Shown piece by piece: positions 26,152 through 33,877 of a stretch of 64,000 bases of DNA (the stretch's first letter is position 1; every line of letters begins with the position of its first letter). Position numbers and translations under genes: made by a program. The notes beneath the pieces are model-generated. The model did no database searches. It saw only the letters and a list, made by a program, of their open reading frames with translations, and was not told the DNA's origin. Source of the DNA: an uncultured Lachnospiraceae bacterium (GTDB lineage Bacteria; Bacillota; Clostridia; Lachnospirales; Lachnospiraceae); assembly GCA_934293375.1 (NCBI GenBank), contig CAKQYS010000002.1:124001-188000 (forward strand), written 5' to 3'.

Positions 26152-27534
26152 TTATAAATCTGTGTTCTGTGGGTTCATGCCTAATCCGCGGCTGACATCA
26201 CCGATTTCATTTGCGCCGAACTCGTAGTCATTGCCCGGCAGAATGGCATTTAAAAGAATACCGCCGATCGATGCGATTGCAAGACTGGTCAGCGTAACAG
26301 ATGCATCTCCAATCTGGAATGTCAGACCATTTGTGAAACCAAGTCCACATACCAGGATGACAGCGGCAATGATCAGATTTCTTGACTTGGTGAAATCAAC
26401 CTTGTTCTCCACAATGTTGCGGACACCAATAGCAGAAATCATACCATACAGGATAAAGCTGACACCGCCAACGATTGCAGATGGCATAGAGCCAATAATT
26501 TCGGACATCTTAGGGATGAAGCTTAAAATAATGGCAAATACAGCTGCAAGACGGATGACTCTGGGATCATGAACATGGCTTAATTCCAAAACACCGGTGT
26601 TTTCACCGTATGTGGTGTTGGCCGGACCGCCAAATAATGCGGAGAGAGAAGTTGCAAGTCCATCACCGATCAATGTACGGTGAAGTCCCGGATCCTCTAC
26701 AAAATTCTCACCAACAGTTGCAGAGATCGCACAGATATCACCAACATGCTCCATCATAGAAGCGATTGCAATCGGTGCCATGGCAAGAATCGCTGTCAGA
26801 TCAAACTTGCAGATCGTGAATGGTGGAAGTCCGATCATGCTTGCATTTGCAACACCCTGAAAGTTCAGAATTGCAGAACCATCTGCATTGGTAAAGCCGC
26901 ATGCGTTCAGAATCAATGCCAGTGCATACGAAATGACAACACCCATCAGGATCGGGATGATCTTGAACATACCTTTACCCCAGATATTGAAGATCACAAC
27001 CACTGCAAATGCGACAATGGCAAGCAGCCAGTTTGTAGAGGCGTTGTTGATCGCAGACGGAGCCAGTCCAAGACCGATACAGATGATGATAGGTCCGGTT
27101 ACGATAGGTGGCAGAAAGTGCATAACGCGTTTTACGCCAACAAGTTTCACGATCAGGGCAAGTATCAGATATAACAGTCCGGCTACGACGATACCGCCGC
27201 ATGCATATGGAAGCTTTTCACCCATTGTCATATCCGCAAAAATGCCGGAATCCAATTTTGATACAGCTTCAAAACCGCCAAGAAATGCAAAGGAGGAACC
27301 TAAGAAGGCAGGCACCTTAAACTTTGTACATAAGTGGAAAAACAGTGTGCCAAGACCGGCACAGATTAAGGTTACCTGAATGGATAAACCCTCTCCGTTA
27401 AAATAGCCATTTACCAGGATCGGTACTAAGATCGTAGCACCAAACATGGCAAACATGTGTTGCAGCCCCAGTAATAGCATCTTGGGAATGCCAAGAGTAC
27501 GGGCATCTTTGATTGCTTCGTTTTGATTGTTCAT
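26152..27534 (-). CDS. uraA: Uracil/xanthine permease, NCS2 family
   Basis: The 460-residue protein has roughly 12-14 hydrophobic segments and the NCS2 landmarks: an N-terminal MLLGLQHMFAMFGATILVP, a Glu-containing substrate helix near AMAPIAIASMMEHVGD, and the NTTYGENTGVLELS stretch. Its place directly before upp points to uracil as substrate. It starts with GAGGAGG upstream. The promoter at 27570-27598 probably drives uraA-upp-cobW. Confidence 0.93.
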   Translation of the reverse strand: MNNQNEAIKDARTLGIPKMLLLGLQHMFAMFGATILVPILVNGYFNGEGLSIQVTLICAGLGTLFFHLCTKFKVPAFLGSSFAFLGGFEAVSKLDSGIFADMTMGEKLPYACGGIVVAGLLYLILALIVKLVGVKRVMHFLPPIVTGPIIICIGLGLAPSAINNASTNWLLAIVAFAVVVIFNIWGKGMFKIIPILMGVVISYALALILNACGFTNADGSAILNFQGVANASMIGLPPFTICKFDLTAILAMAPIAIASMMEHVGDICAISATVGENFVEDPGLHRTLIGDGLATSLSALFGGPANTTYGENTGVLELSHVHDPRVIRLAAVFAIILSFIPKMSEIIGSMPSAIVGGVSFILYGMISAIGVRNIVENKVDFTKSRNLIIAAVILVCGLGFTNGLTFQIGDASVTLTSLAIASIGGILLNAILPGNDYEFGANEIGDVSRGLGMNPQNTDL

Positions 27535-27569
27535 TGAAATCCTCCTCTGAAATGTATTTATTCTTATCC

Positions 27570-27598
27570 ATTATATACAGTTAAAAATAGATGGTCAA
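27570..27598 (-). promoter_or_regulatory. Promoter of uraA-upp-cobW
   Basis: On the minus strand, TTGACC (27593-27598), 17 bases, TATAAT (27570-27575). The leader is only about 30 bases, too short for a PyrR attenuator or a riboswitch. Confidence 0.8.
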
Positions 27599-27620
27599 CA
27601 AGAAAAAAATACATTATAAT
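27592..27620 (+). promoter_or_regulatory. Candidate divergent promoter for the methyltransferase-like gene
   Basis: TGGTCA (27592-27597), 17 bases, TATAAT (27615-27620). Its -35 box overlaps the -35 box of the uraA promoter on the other strand, so the two promoters would compete for polymerase. Confidence 0.5.
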
Positions 27621-27645
27621 ACCATGTGAAGATGGAGGAAAAGGT

Positions 27646-28602
27646 ATGCAGTTATACGAACAATTGAAGTTGCATTTTACAATTCCGGATGCATATACAT
27701 CTTGGAAAGATTATCGGAATCTGCTGACTGACAGGCTGATTCGTATGGCAGATGAGGAGGAGTTGACCATTGACCGCCTGAAAAAGAAAATGACGGTGTG
27801 TGTTTCGCACAAGCCAACACTGGCAATACTGGGGGCCGGACGGATGGATGATTTGGATCTGGCAGCGATACGACCTTATTTTTCAAAGATTACAATGGTA
27901 GATCAGGACCGGAATGCCATGGAAGAGGCATTGGACAGATATGGAATGACAAAAGATCCGGATATTGTGCTGGAGAAAGCATCTTTTACAGGTATAGGGG
28001 AACCGGAATATGCAGCTTTCTGTCAGAGCCTTGAGACCTATATCAGTGAAACAGATCATATGATTTCTGTACCTGAGTTGGATATGCATTGTATTGCACT
28101 GATGCAGGAGATCCTGCAAGATACGATGACAGCGGCATGGAATCGAAAGACATATGATTATATCTGGTGTGTGGGAGTGCACAGCCAGTTGTATGCAATG
28201 CCTGCATACATATATAGATATATGTGGAAACAATTGGAGCAGGACAACAGACTGGAGCCGGTATGGCAGCATATGCAGCCGGAAGAGAGTGCATTTATGG
28301 AATATCTCAGGGAACAGAATGCCGGCCGGATCCATGTTTTACATGATGAAATACTGTGTGCAGCGAAACATGCAGTGGTGATAGGTTGTGAAGTTGGCAG
28401 ATGTGAACATCCATATGCAGGTGTGATCGAAAATCCTGAGTTGCCGGCCACTGATGAGCAGACCATTGAAGGCAGCCGGCAATGTATGGCAGATATTGAC
28501 AGCCGAAGGCTCGATGTTCACAACGCCATGTTGTGCTGGCCGTTTTATCGTGTGGGAAATGTTTATTATGATATGCTGCTTCGGGAGATATTTCCCGGAT
28601 AA
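27646..28602 (+). CDS. Unrecognised protein with a Rossmann/methyltransferase-like core
   Basis: I do not recognise this 318-residue protein. Residues about 58-95 (PTLAILGAGRMDDLDL ... ITMVDQDRNAMEEAL) look like the first half of a class I SAM-dependent methyltransferase: a glycine motif after a strand and an acidic residue ending the second strand. Later HDEILCAAKHAVVIGCE could be another core strand. It is rich in tyrosine, methionine and cysteine, and has no signal peptide or membrane span. GGAGGAAAAGG precedes the ATG. It is a single gene ending in a structured intergenic region, and no neighbour suggests a substrate. Confidence 0.7.
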   Translation: MQLYEQLKLHFTIPDAYTSWKDYRNLLTDRLIRMADEEELTIDRLKKKMTVCVSHKPTLAILGAGRMDDLDLAAIRPYFSKITMVDQDRNAMEEALDRYGMTKDPDIVLEKASFTGIGEPEYAAFCQSLETYISETDHMISVPELDMHCIALMQEILQDTMTAAWNRKTYDYIWCVGVHSQLYAMPAYIYRYMWKQLEQDNRLEPVWQHMQPEESAFMEYLREQNAGRIHVLHDEILCAAKHAVVIGCEVGRCEHPYAGVIENPELPATDEQTIEGSRQCMADIDSRRLDVHNAMLCWPFYRVGNVYYDMLLREIFPG

Positions 28603-28612
28603 ATATAAAAAA

Positions 28613-28668
28613 AGAACCCATGTTGCACATAAAAGGGGGAGGAGTGTGTTACATGGGTTCTATTCTTT
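28613..28668. terminator. Hairpin with purine-rich loop, probable bidirectional terminator
   Basis: An 11-bp perfect stem (28613-28623 with 28651-28661) is extended by a short internal stem and exposes a loop containing GGGGGAGGAG. It is preceded by A7 and followed by ATTCTTTT, so it may end both converging genes. Confidence 0.6.
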
Positions 28669-28674
28669 TGGTCC

Positions 28675-28709
28675 AGAGCCGGTACAAGCTAGTCACAAGT
28701 ACCGGCTCT
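28675..28709. other. Second strong hairpin in the 28.6-28.8 kb gap
   Basis: An 11-bp perfect GC-containing stem (28675-28685 with 28699-28709) with a 13-base loop has no T-run on either side, so it is not an ordinary terminator. A third, weaker stem (28725-28731 with 28747-28753) follows and encloses GGAGGTG and the ATG of a six-codon frame (28752-28772). The cluster may be a small structured RNA. Confidence 0.4.
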
Positions 28710-28858
28710 ATGTACTTTCGTACTATATCACTGATTATGAGGAGGTGTGATATGCTAGAGTCAATCCTGTGATCAACTCTATGCTCATACTATACCGAAT
28801 AAATGTGACCATTGTTTGTCCTGTTTTTAAAGAAATTCTTAACGAAATCTGAAGAAAG

Positions 28859-29473
28859 TTAAAAAAGGGTCCGATCCGATAATAATTTCATGTAAATATC
28901 CAGAAACCGCAGGTAATCCTCATAGTCGAAATGGGATTCTGTGAATGTGTTGATGCATGAAGCATCCGGTGAAGTATTATAATAGCTCATAACCTTTTTG
29001 ACATAATCCTGTGTCTCTTTAAATGGTGGGATGCCATTGTATTTAGCAACATTACCACTGCCGGCATTGTAGGCGGCAAGTGCCAGCTGGGTGTTGCCAT
29101 CGTATTTTTTCAGAAGCCCCGAAATCAGTTTGGCACCGCCCATAATATTCTGTTCCGGATCCATTACATCAGACACGCCAAGGGCCTTGGCTGTGGATGG
29201 CATCAGCTGCATGACACCGGCAGCCCCTGCTTTCGACACGACATCTGTTTGGAAATTGGATTCCTGACGGGCGATTGCCTTCAGCAGATTCACATCAACC
29301 TGGTAGGTTGCTGCCGCTTTTTCAAAAATGGAATCTAAGGATGTGTTTTTGGAACCCATAGATTCTGATAATGTATTCTGAAATCCGGACACCGTGGATG
29401 CCTTCCTGGTATCTGTTGATTGTGTATGGCTCTGTACTGCACGAGCAGTCTCCTGTATCTGTTGTATATTCAT
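28859..29473 (-). CDS. Lytic transglycosylase (SLT domain)
   Basis: The enzyme cleaves peptidoglycan glycan strands. The start at 29473 is preferred because GGGAGGG lies 6 bases upstream; an in-frame TTG at 29488 overlaps that site. Of 204 residues, about 55-160 form the SLT domain, with the catalytic Glu in AIARQESNFQ, AGVMQLMPST and the ALAAYNAGSGNV motif. No signal peptide or membrane segment is seen; the first 50 residues are polar. This resembles the cytoplasm-start SLT proteins of Clostridia linked to flagellar or spore structures. No flagellar or spore-coat genes are nearby to settle it. Confidence 0.9.
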   Translation of the reverse strand: MNIQQIQETARAVQSHTQSTDTRKASTVSGFQNTLSESMGSKNTSLDSIFEKAAATYQVDVNLLKAIARQESNFQTDVVSKAGAAGVMQLMPSTAKALGVSDVMDPEQNIMGGAKLISGLLKKYDGNTQLALAAYNAGSGNVAKYNGIPPFKETQDYVKKVMSYYNTSPDASCINTFTESHFDYEDYLRFLDIYMKLLSDRTLF

Positions 29474-29581
29474 AAAGAACCCTCCCAACTTTATGGTTCG
29501 ATGTTTGCTTTCGCATGATTACAATGTTCATTTTTATCATAGCCGATTAGAAAATGATATGCAATATATAAATGAAATAAA

Positions 29582-29610
29582 TAGACAGCATATTCATTTT
29601 AGTGTATAAT
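29582..29610 (+). promoter_or_regulatory. Promoter for the hydrogenase gene
   Basis: TAGACA (29582-29587), a 17-base spacer and TATAAT (29605-29610) lie 46 bases before the start codon. Confidence 0.75.
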
Positions 29611-29656
29611 TTACTTAATTATGTTGTTTGGCAACGATGGAGAAGGAGTTTAGCAA

Positions 29657-31153
29657 ATGAGAGGTTTAGAGACCAATGTAAGAAGACTGCGAAAGCAGGT
29701 GTTTGTAGAGGTGGCAAGAGTTGCGTATACCTCTAAGAATATCATAGATGATATTGAGGCAATTCCGTATGCGATCACGCCGGGAGATACACCGGAGTAT
29801 ACAGATAGTATCTATAGAGAGCGTGCGATATCGAGAGAGCGTGTCAGACTGGCAATGGGCATGTCACTGCGTCCGGCCAATAAACCGGTGCATCTGACAC
29901 AGGGGATTGAGATGAGTGATATTGCAGAGAAGTATTATGAGCCGCCGCTTATGCAGGTGATTCCGTCTGCATGTAACGCCTGCGAAGCGAATATGTATGA
30001 GGTCAGTAATCAGTGTAAGGGTTGTGTGGCACATCCATGTAGCGAGGTATGTCCGATGCATGCGATTTCTATGGTGAATGGACGCTCTTATATTGATCAG
30101 GACAAATGTATCAAATGTGGAAAATGCAAGCAGAACTGCGCATATGATGCGATTTCGCACAAGCGAAGACCATGTGCGGATGCGTGTGGTGTTGGTGCGA
30201 TCGAAAGTGATGAATTAGGCCGTGCCAAGATTAACGAGGACAAATGCGTGTCCTGCGGAATGTGTATGGTGAATTGCCCATTTGGTGCAATTGCGGACAA
30301 GTCTCAGATTTTCCAGCTGATCCGTGCGATGCAGGCAGGTAAGAAGGTGGTTGCGGCTGTAGCACCGGCGATCATCGGACAGTTTGGAGAGTATGCAACA
30401 CCGGATAAGATCAAGGCTGCGCTTTTGAAGCTTGGTTTTGCAGATGTATATGAGGTGGCAATGGGTGCGGATGCGGGATGCATCGCGGAAGCACATCATT
30501 ATGTAGATGAGGTTGTGAATGGAGATCTGCCATTTCTTCTGACATCCTGTTGTCCATCGTGGGCGATGCTTGCAAAGAAGTATTTTCCGGAGACGATCGA
30601 CAAGATTTCCAATGCATTGACACCGATGGTGGCCACTGCGAGAATGATCAAAGAAAAGGATCCGGAGGCGTCGGTTGTATTTATCGGTCCATGTGCTGCT
30701 AAGAAGCTGGAGGCATCGAGAAGAACTGTTCGATCTGATGTAGATTTTGTCATTACCTTTGAAGAGTTAGATGCCATGTTTATTGCGAGAGACATTGAAT
30801 TTGACGATTTCAGACAGGGCATTGCCATGGAAGATGCGACAGGTGCCGGCCGAGGGTATGCGGTTGCCGGTGGTGTTGCTGAGGCTGTGACAGCATGTCT
30901 GAAGGAATACTACCCGGATGTTGAAGTCAAGGTGGAGCATGCAGAAGGACTGGCAGAATGTCGGAAGATGCTGATGCTTGCCAAGGCAGGAAAGAAGGAT
31001 GGATGTCTGATCGAGGGAATGGGTTGTCCGGGAGGATGTGTTGCCGGTGCCGGCACCAATATTCCGATCAATAAGGCGACCGCCCAGGTTAAGAATTTCG
31101 CCAGATCTACGAAGCCTGCAATTCCGCCAAATGAACTTAAGGATCTGCAGTAG
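29657..31153 (+). CDS. Monomeric [FeFe] hydrogenase, group B-like
   Basis: The enzyme disposes of reducing equivalents as hydrogen, or oxidises hydrogen, probably with ferredoxin. Of 498 residues, about 95-215 hold ferredoxin-like cysteine clusters, including CIKCGKCKQNC and CVSCGMCMVNC for 4Fe-4S centres and an extra Cys-rich stretch (CNAC ... CKGC ... CSEVC). The H-cluster domain shows L1 TSCCPSW (about residue 295), L2 FIGPCAAKK (about 345) and L3 EGMGCPGGCVAGAG (about 455). The TSCCPSW form and the short accessory region fit the group B type common in gut Clostridia. AAGGAG lies 9 bases before the ATG. A small membrane peptide gene follows 18 bases later. Confidence 0.93.
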   Translation: MRGLETNVRRLRKQVFVEVARVAYTSKNIIDDIEAIPYAITPGDTPEYTDSIYRERAISRERVRLAMGMSLRPANKPVHLTQGIEMSDIAEKYYEPPLMQVIPSACNACEANMYEVSNQCKGCVAHPCSEVCPMHAISMVNGRSYIDQDKCIKCGKCKQNCAYDAISHKRRPCADACGVGAIESDELGRAKINEDKCVSCGMCMVNCPFGAIADKSQIFQLIRAMQAGKKVVAAVAPAIIGQFGEYATPDKIKAALLKLGFADVYEVAMGADAGCIAEAHHYVDEVVNGDLPFLLTSCCPSWAMLAKKYFPETIDKISNALTPMVATARMIKEKDPEASVVFIGPCAAKKLEASRRTVRSDVDFVITFEELDAMFIARDIEFDDFRQGIAMEDATGAGRGYAVAGGVAEAVTACLKEYYPDVEVKVEHAEGLAECRKMLMLAKAGKKDGCLIEGMGCPGGCVAGAGTNIPINKATAQVKNFARSTKPAIPPNELKDLQ

Positions 31154-31171
31154 TCAGAAATGGAGGATTGT

Positions 31172-31327
31172 ATGAACGATTTATCTGTATGGAATACATT
31201 GCTTCTGGTTATGACAGGAGATGACAGCAAGCCATGGCTGATCGCCATATGTCTGATCGTATCGATCGTTGTGATGATTTTTTTGTTTCTGCTCGGCAGA
31301 GGTGATGATCCGGATAAGAAGAAGTAA
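31172..31327 (+). CDS. 51-residue single-span protein resembling an isolated sortase sorting signal
   Basis: This small frame starts at an ATG with GGAGG 6 bases upstream, so it is very likely translated. The product reads MNDLSVWNTLLLVMTGDDS, then a hydrophobic span of about 20 residues (WLIAICLIVSIVVMIFLFLL), then GRGDDPDKKK. The TGD motif, hydrophobic helix and basic tail copy the order of a sortase recognition tail, but almost nothing precedes it that could be displayed. Similar short Lachnospiraceae proteins are, as I recall, labelled as sortase B sorting-domain proteins. It may be a membrane peptide or a cap for another wall component. It is cotranscribed with the hydrogenase gene. Confidence 0.75.
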   Translation: MNDLSVWNTLLLVMTGDDSKPWLIAICLIVSIVVMIFLFLLGRGDDPDKKK

Positions 31328-31332
31328 TATAA

Positions 31333-31365
31333 AAAGGCTGTTGCAGATGTGACAGCCTTTCATTT
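31333..31365 (+). terminator. Intrinsic terminator after the small membrane protein
   Basis: A 9-bp stem (31333-31341 with 31352-31360) with a 10-base loop is followed by CATTT. The T-run is weak, so some read-through into the transporter is possible. Confidence 0.65.
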
Positions 31366-31400
31366 CGCCTTGGGATGAGGCAGGATTGAGGAACAAAAGT

Positions 31401-32369
31401 ATGAGTAATTTTATATATAGTCTGAATGCCACGATACCGGTATTTATGGTTATGGTGGTGGGTTATTTCTTAAGAAGAGTTCATCTTGTAGATGAACATT
31501 TCGCACAAGTGAGTGATAAGCTGGTATTTAAATGTGCATTGCCGGTGTACATATTCCGCGATATTGCCAAATGTAATCTGGCAGAGGATTTAAGTCCGCG
31601 CTTTGCCCTGTTCTGTGCATTGTCAACATGTGCTTTTTTCTTTGGCATCTGGGGATTGTCAGAGTTATTTATCAGGGATAAAAAAGAAATCGGCAGTTTT
31701 GTGCAGGGCAGCTTTCGTGGCAGTGCTGCGGTGTTGGGAATTGCATTTGCGGAAAGTATCTATGGAGACGCCGGTATGGTTCCGGCTATGATCGTCGCAT
31801 CTATACCGCTGTTTAATATTTTCTCAGTGGTCGTGTTGTGCAGAAGTGATGAGACCATGCTGGCAGCACAGGAACAGAAGCAGTCTGATATGGGTGGTCG
31901 GATCATGAATGTACTAAAAGGTATTGTGACCAATCCGATCATTCTTGGAATCGTAGCCGGTATCCCATTTGCGGCATTTCATATCACATTCCCATCGATT
32001 GTCGATAAGACACTGGCCAATATTGGGGCATTATCGACACCCCTTGCCCTGATCAGTATCGGAGCAAGCTTTCAGGGGGCAAAAGCATTGTCGAAATATA
32101 AGTATACCCTTGCTGCTACAGTGATCAAGCTTGTTTTGATGCCGGCAATATTCCTGCCAATAGCAGCCTTTATGGGGTTTCGGAATGAACAGCTGATCGC
32201 GATCATGATCCTGGTCGGTGCACCGTCTACAGTCAGTGGATATATCATGGCGAGAAATATGCACAATGATGCTGTGCTTGCGTCAAGTATTGTGATGGTG
32301 ACTACATTGCTGTCTTCAGTCACGATCACTTTAACAATTTTTGTTTTGCGTGTATTTGCATTGATATAA
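31401..32369 (+). CDS. AEC family transporter (auxin efflux carrier type)
   Basis: The 322-residue product has about ten membrane segments split into two five-helix halves, with the charged central loop near residues 150-175. This is the AEC/membrane transport protein family (PF03547), whose bacterial members export or import malate, malonate or other organic anions and amino acids. The ATG at 31401 is chosen because GAGGA lies upstream; the longer frame begins at TTG inside that site. The neighbouring citrate/isocitrate genes make a carboxylate substrate attractive, but that is inference only. Confidence 0.88.
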   Translation: MSNFIYSLNATIPVFMVMVVGYFLRRVHLVDEHFAQVSDKLVFKCALPVYIFRDIAKCNLAEDLSPRFALFCALSTCAFFFGIWGLSELFIRDKKEIGSFVQGSFRGSAAVLGIAFAESIYGDAGMVPAMIVASIPLFNIFSVVVLCRSDETMLAAQEQKQSDMGGRIMNVLKGIVTNPIILGIVAGIPFAAFHITFPSIVDKTLANIGALSTPLALISIGASFQGAKALSKYKYTLAATVIKLVLMPAIFLPIAAFMGFRNEQLIAIMILVGAPSTVSGYIMARNMHNDAVLASSIVMVTTLLSSVTITLTIFVLRVFALI

Positions 32370-32371
32370 CC

Positions 32372-32409
32372 TGGCATTTATTGACAAATGCCAACGCTTT
32401 GATTACAAT
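32372..32409 (+). promoter_or_regulatory. Promoter with overlapping palindrome for the citrate synthase/icd operon
   Basis: TTGACA (32381-32386), a 17-base spacer and TACAAT (32404-32409) form a near-consensus promoter. An 8-bp inverted repeat, TGGCATTT (32372-32379) and AAATGCCA (32386-32393), is centred on the -35 box. It looks like a repressor operator, though it could also help end the upstream transcript. Confidence 0.75.
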
Positions 32410-32456
32410 GGTGTAGGTTTTATTTTTTAATAAGAATCAGAAAGGGGATGCTTGGA

Positions 32457-33866
32457 ATGGATAATAGAGCTGTTCGGAAAAATGAGCAAACCAATCTTCT
32501 AGAGCTTGAAGAGCATATGTATCATCTGGTAGATGTGGATAAGCCCAATGTATTTCGTAACTTGTTTCCATATGATGAAGTTCCGAAAATTGCATTTAAT
32601 GAGAGGATTGTACCACATAACATGCCTGATGAGATCTGGATTACAGATACGACATTCAGGGATGGACAACAGTCAAGGGCACCATATTCTACACAGCAGA
32701 TTGTAGATATATTCGATTATTTTCACAGATTAGGCGGACCAAACGGTATCATCAGACAGAGTGAGTTTTTCTTATATAGTAAGAAGGACCGGGATGCAGT
32801 CTACAAATGTATGGAGAGAGGCTATCGTTTCCCGGAGATCACGAGCTGGATTCGTGCAAACAAGAAGGATTTTGAACTTGTCAAGGATATCGGCATGAAG
32901 GAGACCGGTATCTTAGTGAGCTGTTCGGATTATCATATCTTTTATAAGATGAAGATGACGAGAAAGCAGGTTATGGATCATTATCTGAGTGTGATCCGGG
33001 AATGTTTGGAGACCGGTATTAGTCCAAGATGTCATTTGGAGGATATTACCCGATCTGATATTTATGGATTCGTGATTCCGTTCTGTCTGGAACTGATGAA
33101 GCTTCAGGAGGAATATAAGATCCCGGTCAAGATCCGTGCCTGTGATACGATGGGATATGGCGTGAATTTTGCAGGTGCCGTGATACCGCGTTCTGTACAG
33201 GGAATCTGTTATGGATTAAATAAGCATGCAGGTGTGACGAGTGAGCAGCTGGAGTGGCATGGACACAATGATTTCTATAAGGCAGTTTCAAATTCCACAA
33301 CGGCATGGTTATACGGTGCCGCAGGGGTCAACTGTTCGCTGTTTGGAATCGGAGAGCGTACCGGTAATACCCCACTGGAGGCAATGGTATTCGAATATGC
33401 ACAGCTTCGTGGTACACTGAACGGAATGGATACAACAGTCATTACAGAGCTGGCACAGTATTATGAGAAGGAACTTCACTATGAAATTCCACCATATACA
33501 CCATTTGTCGGAAGAAACTTTAATGTTACGCGTGCAGGGATTCATGCAGATGGTCTATTAAAGAATGAAGAGATCTATAATATATTTGATACGGATAAGT
33601 TCTTAAACCGTCCTGTCAGAGTAGCAGTATCGAATACATCAGGACTTGCAGGCATTGCACACTGGATCAATGCATACTATGGACTGCATGAGGAGCAGCG
33701 GATTGATAAATCCCATCCGGTAGTGCATGAGGTCAAAGAATGGGTAGATAGGCAATACGATGAGGGTCGTGTCACGGTTATTACAGATGCAGAGCTTTTG
33801 TCTGCAATCGATGATGCCTGTGAGAAGATCGGTGTGAAAATTGGCGATTTCGTCGGAAAAGAATAA
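32457..33866 (+). CDS. Re-citrate synthase-like enzyme (DRE-TIM/HMGL family)
   Basis: The 469-residue protein belongs to the isopropylmalate/homocitrate synthase superfamily: ITDTTFRDGQQSR (about residue 65) carries the DRE-type metal and acyl-CoA motif, and EWHGHNDFYKAV (about 270) the HxH metal site. It lacks the C-terminal LeuA regulatory domain, has a distinctive N-terminal extension, and is directly followed by icd. No leu genes are nearby. This matches the Re-face citrate synthase characterised in Clostridium kluyveri, which makes citrate from oxaloacetate and acetyl-CoA in anaerobes lacking gltA. Homocitrate synthase remains an alternative. The ATG at 32457 is preferred to 32448 because AAAGGGG then sits at normal distance. 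Confidence 0.8.
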   Translation: MDNRAVRKNEQTNLLELEEHMYHLVDVDKPNVFRNLFPYDEVPKIAFNERIVPHNMPDEIWITDTTFRDGQQSRAPYSTQQIVDIFDYFHRLGGPNGIIRQSEFFLYSKKDRDAVYKCMERGYRFPEITSWIRANKKDFELVKDIGMKETGILVSCSDYHIFYKMKMTRKQVMDHYLSVIRECLETGISPRCHLEDITRSDIYGFVIPFCLELMKLQEEYKIPVKIRACDTMGYGVNFAGAVIPRSVQGICYGLNKHAGVTSEQLEWHGHNDFYKAVSNSTTAWLYGAAGVNCSLFGIGERTGNTPLEAMVFEYAQLRGTLNGMDTTVITELAQYYEKELHYEIPPYTPFVGRNFNVTRAGIHADGLLKNEEIYNIFDTDKFLNRPVRVAVSNTSGLAGIAHWINAYYGLHEEQRIDKSHPVVHEVKEWVDRQYDEGRVTVITDAELLSAIDDACEKIGVKIGDFVGKE

Positions 33867-33877
33867 AGGAGGACACT

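Noticed and set aside
28752..28772. Six-codon frame MLESIL after GGAGGTG as a real gene
   Set aside because: It is too short to judge and lies within a stem-loop; the match may be chance.
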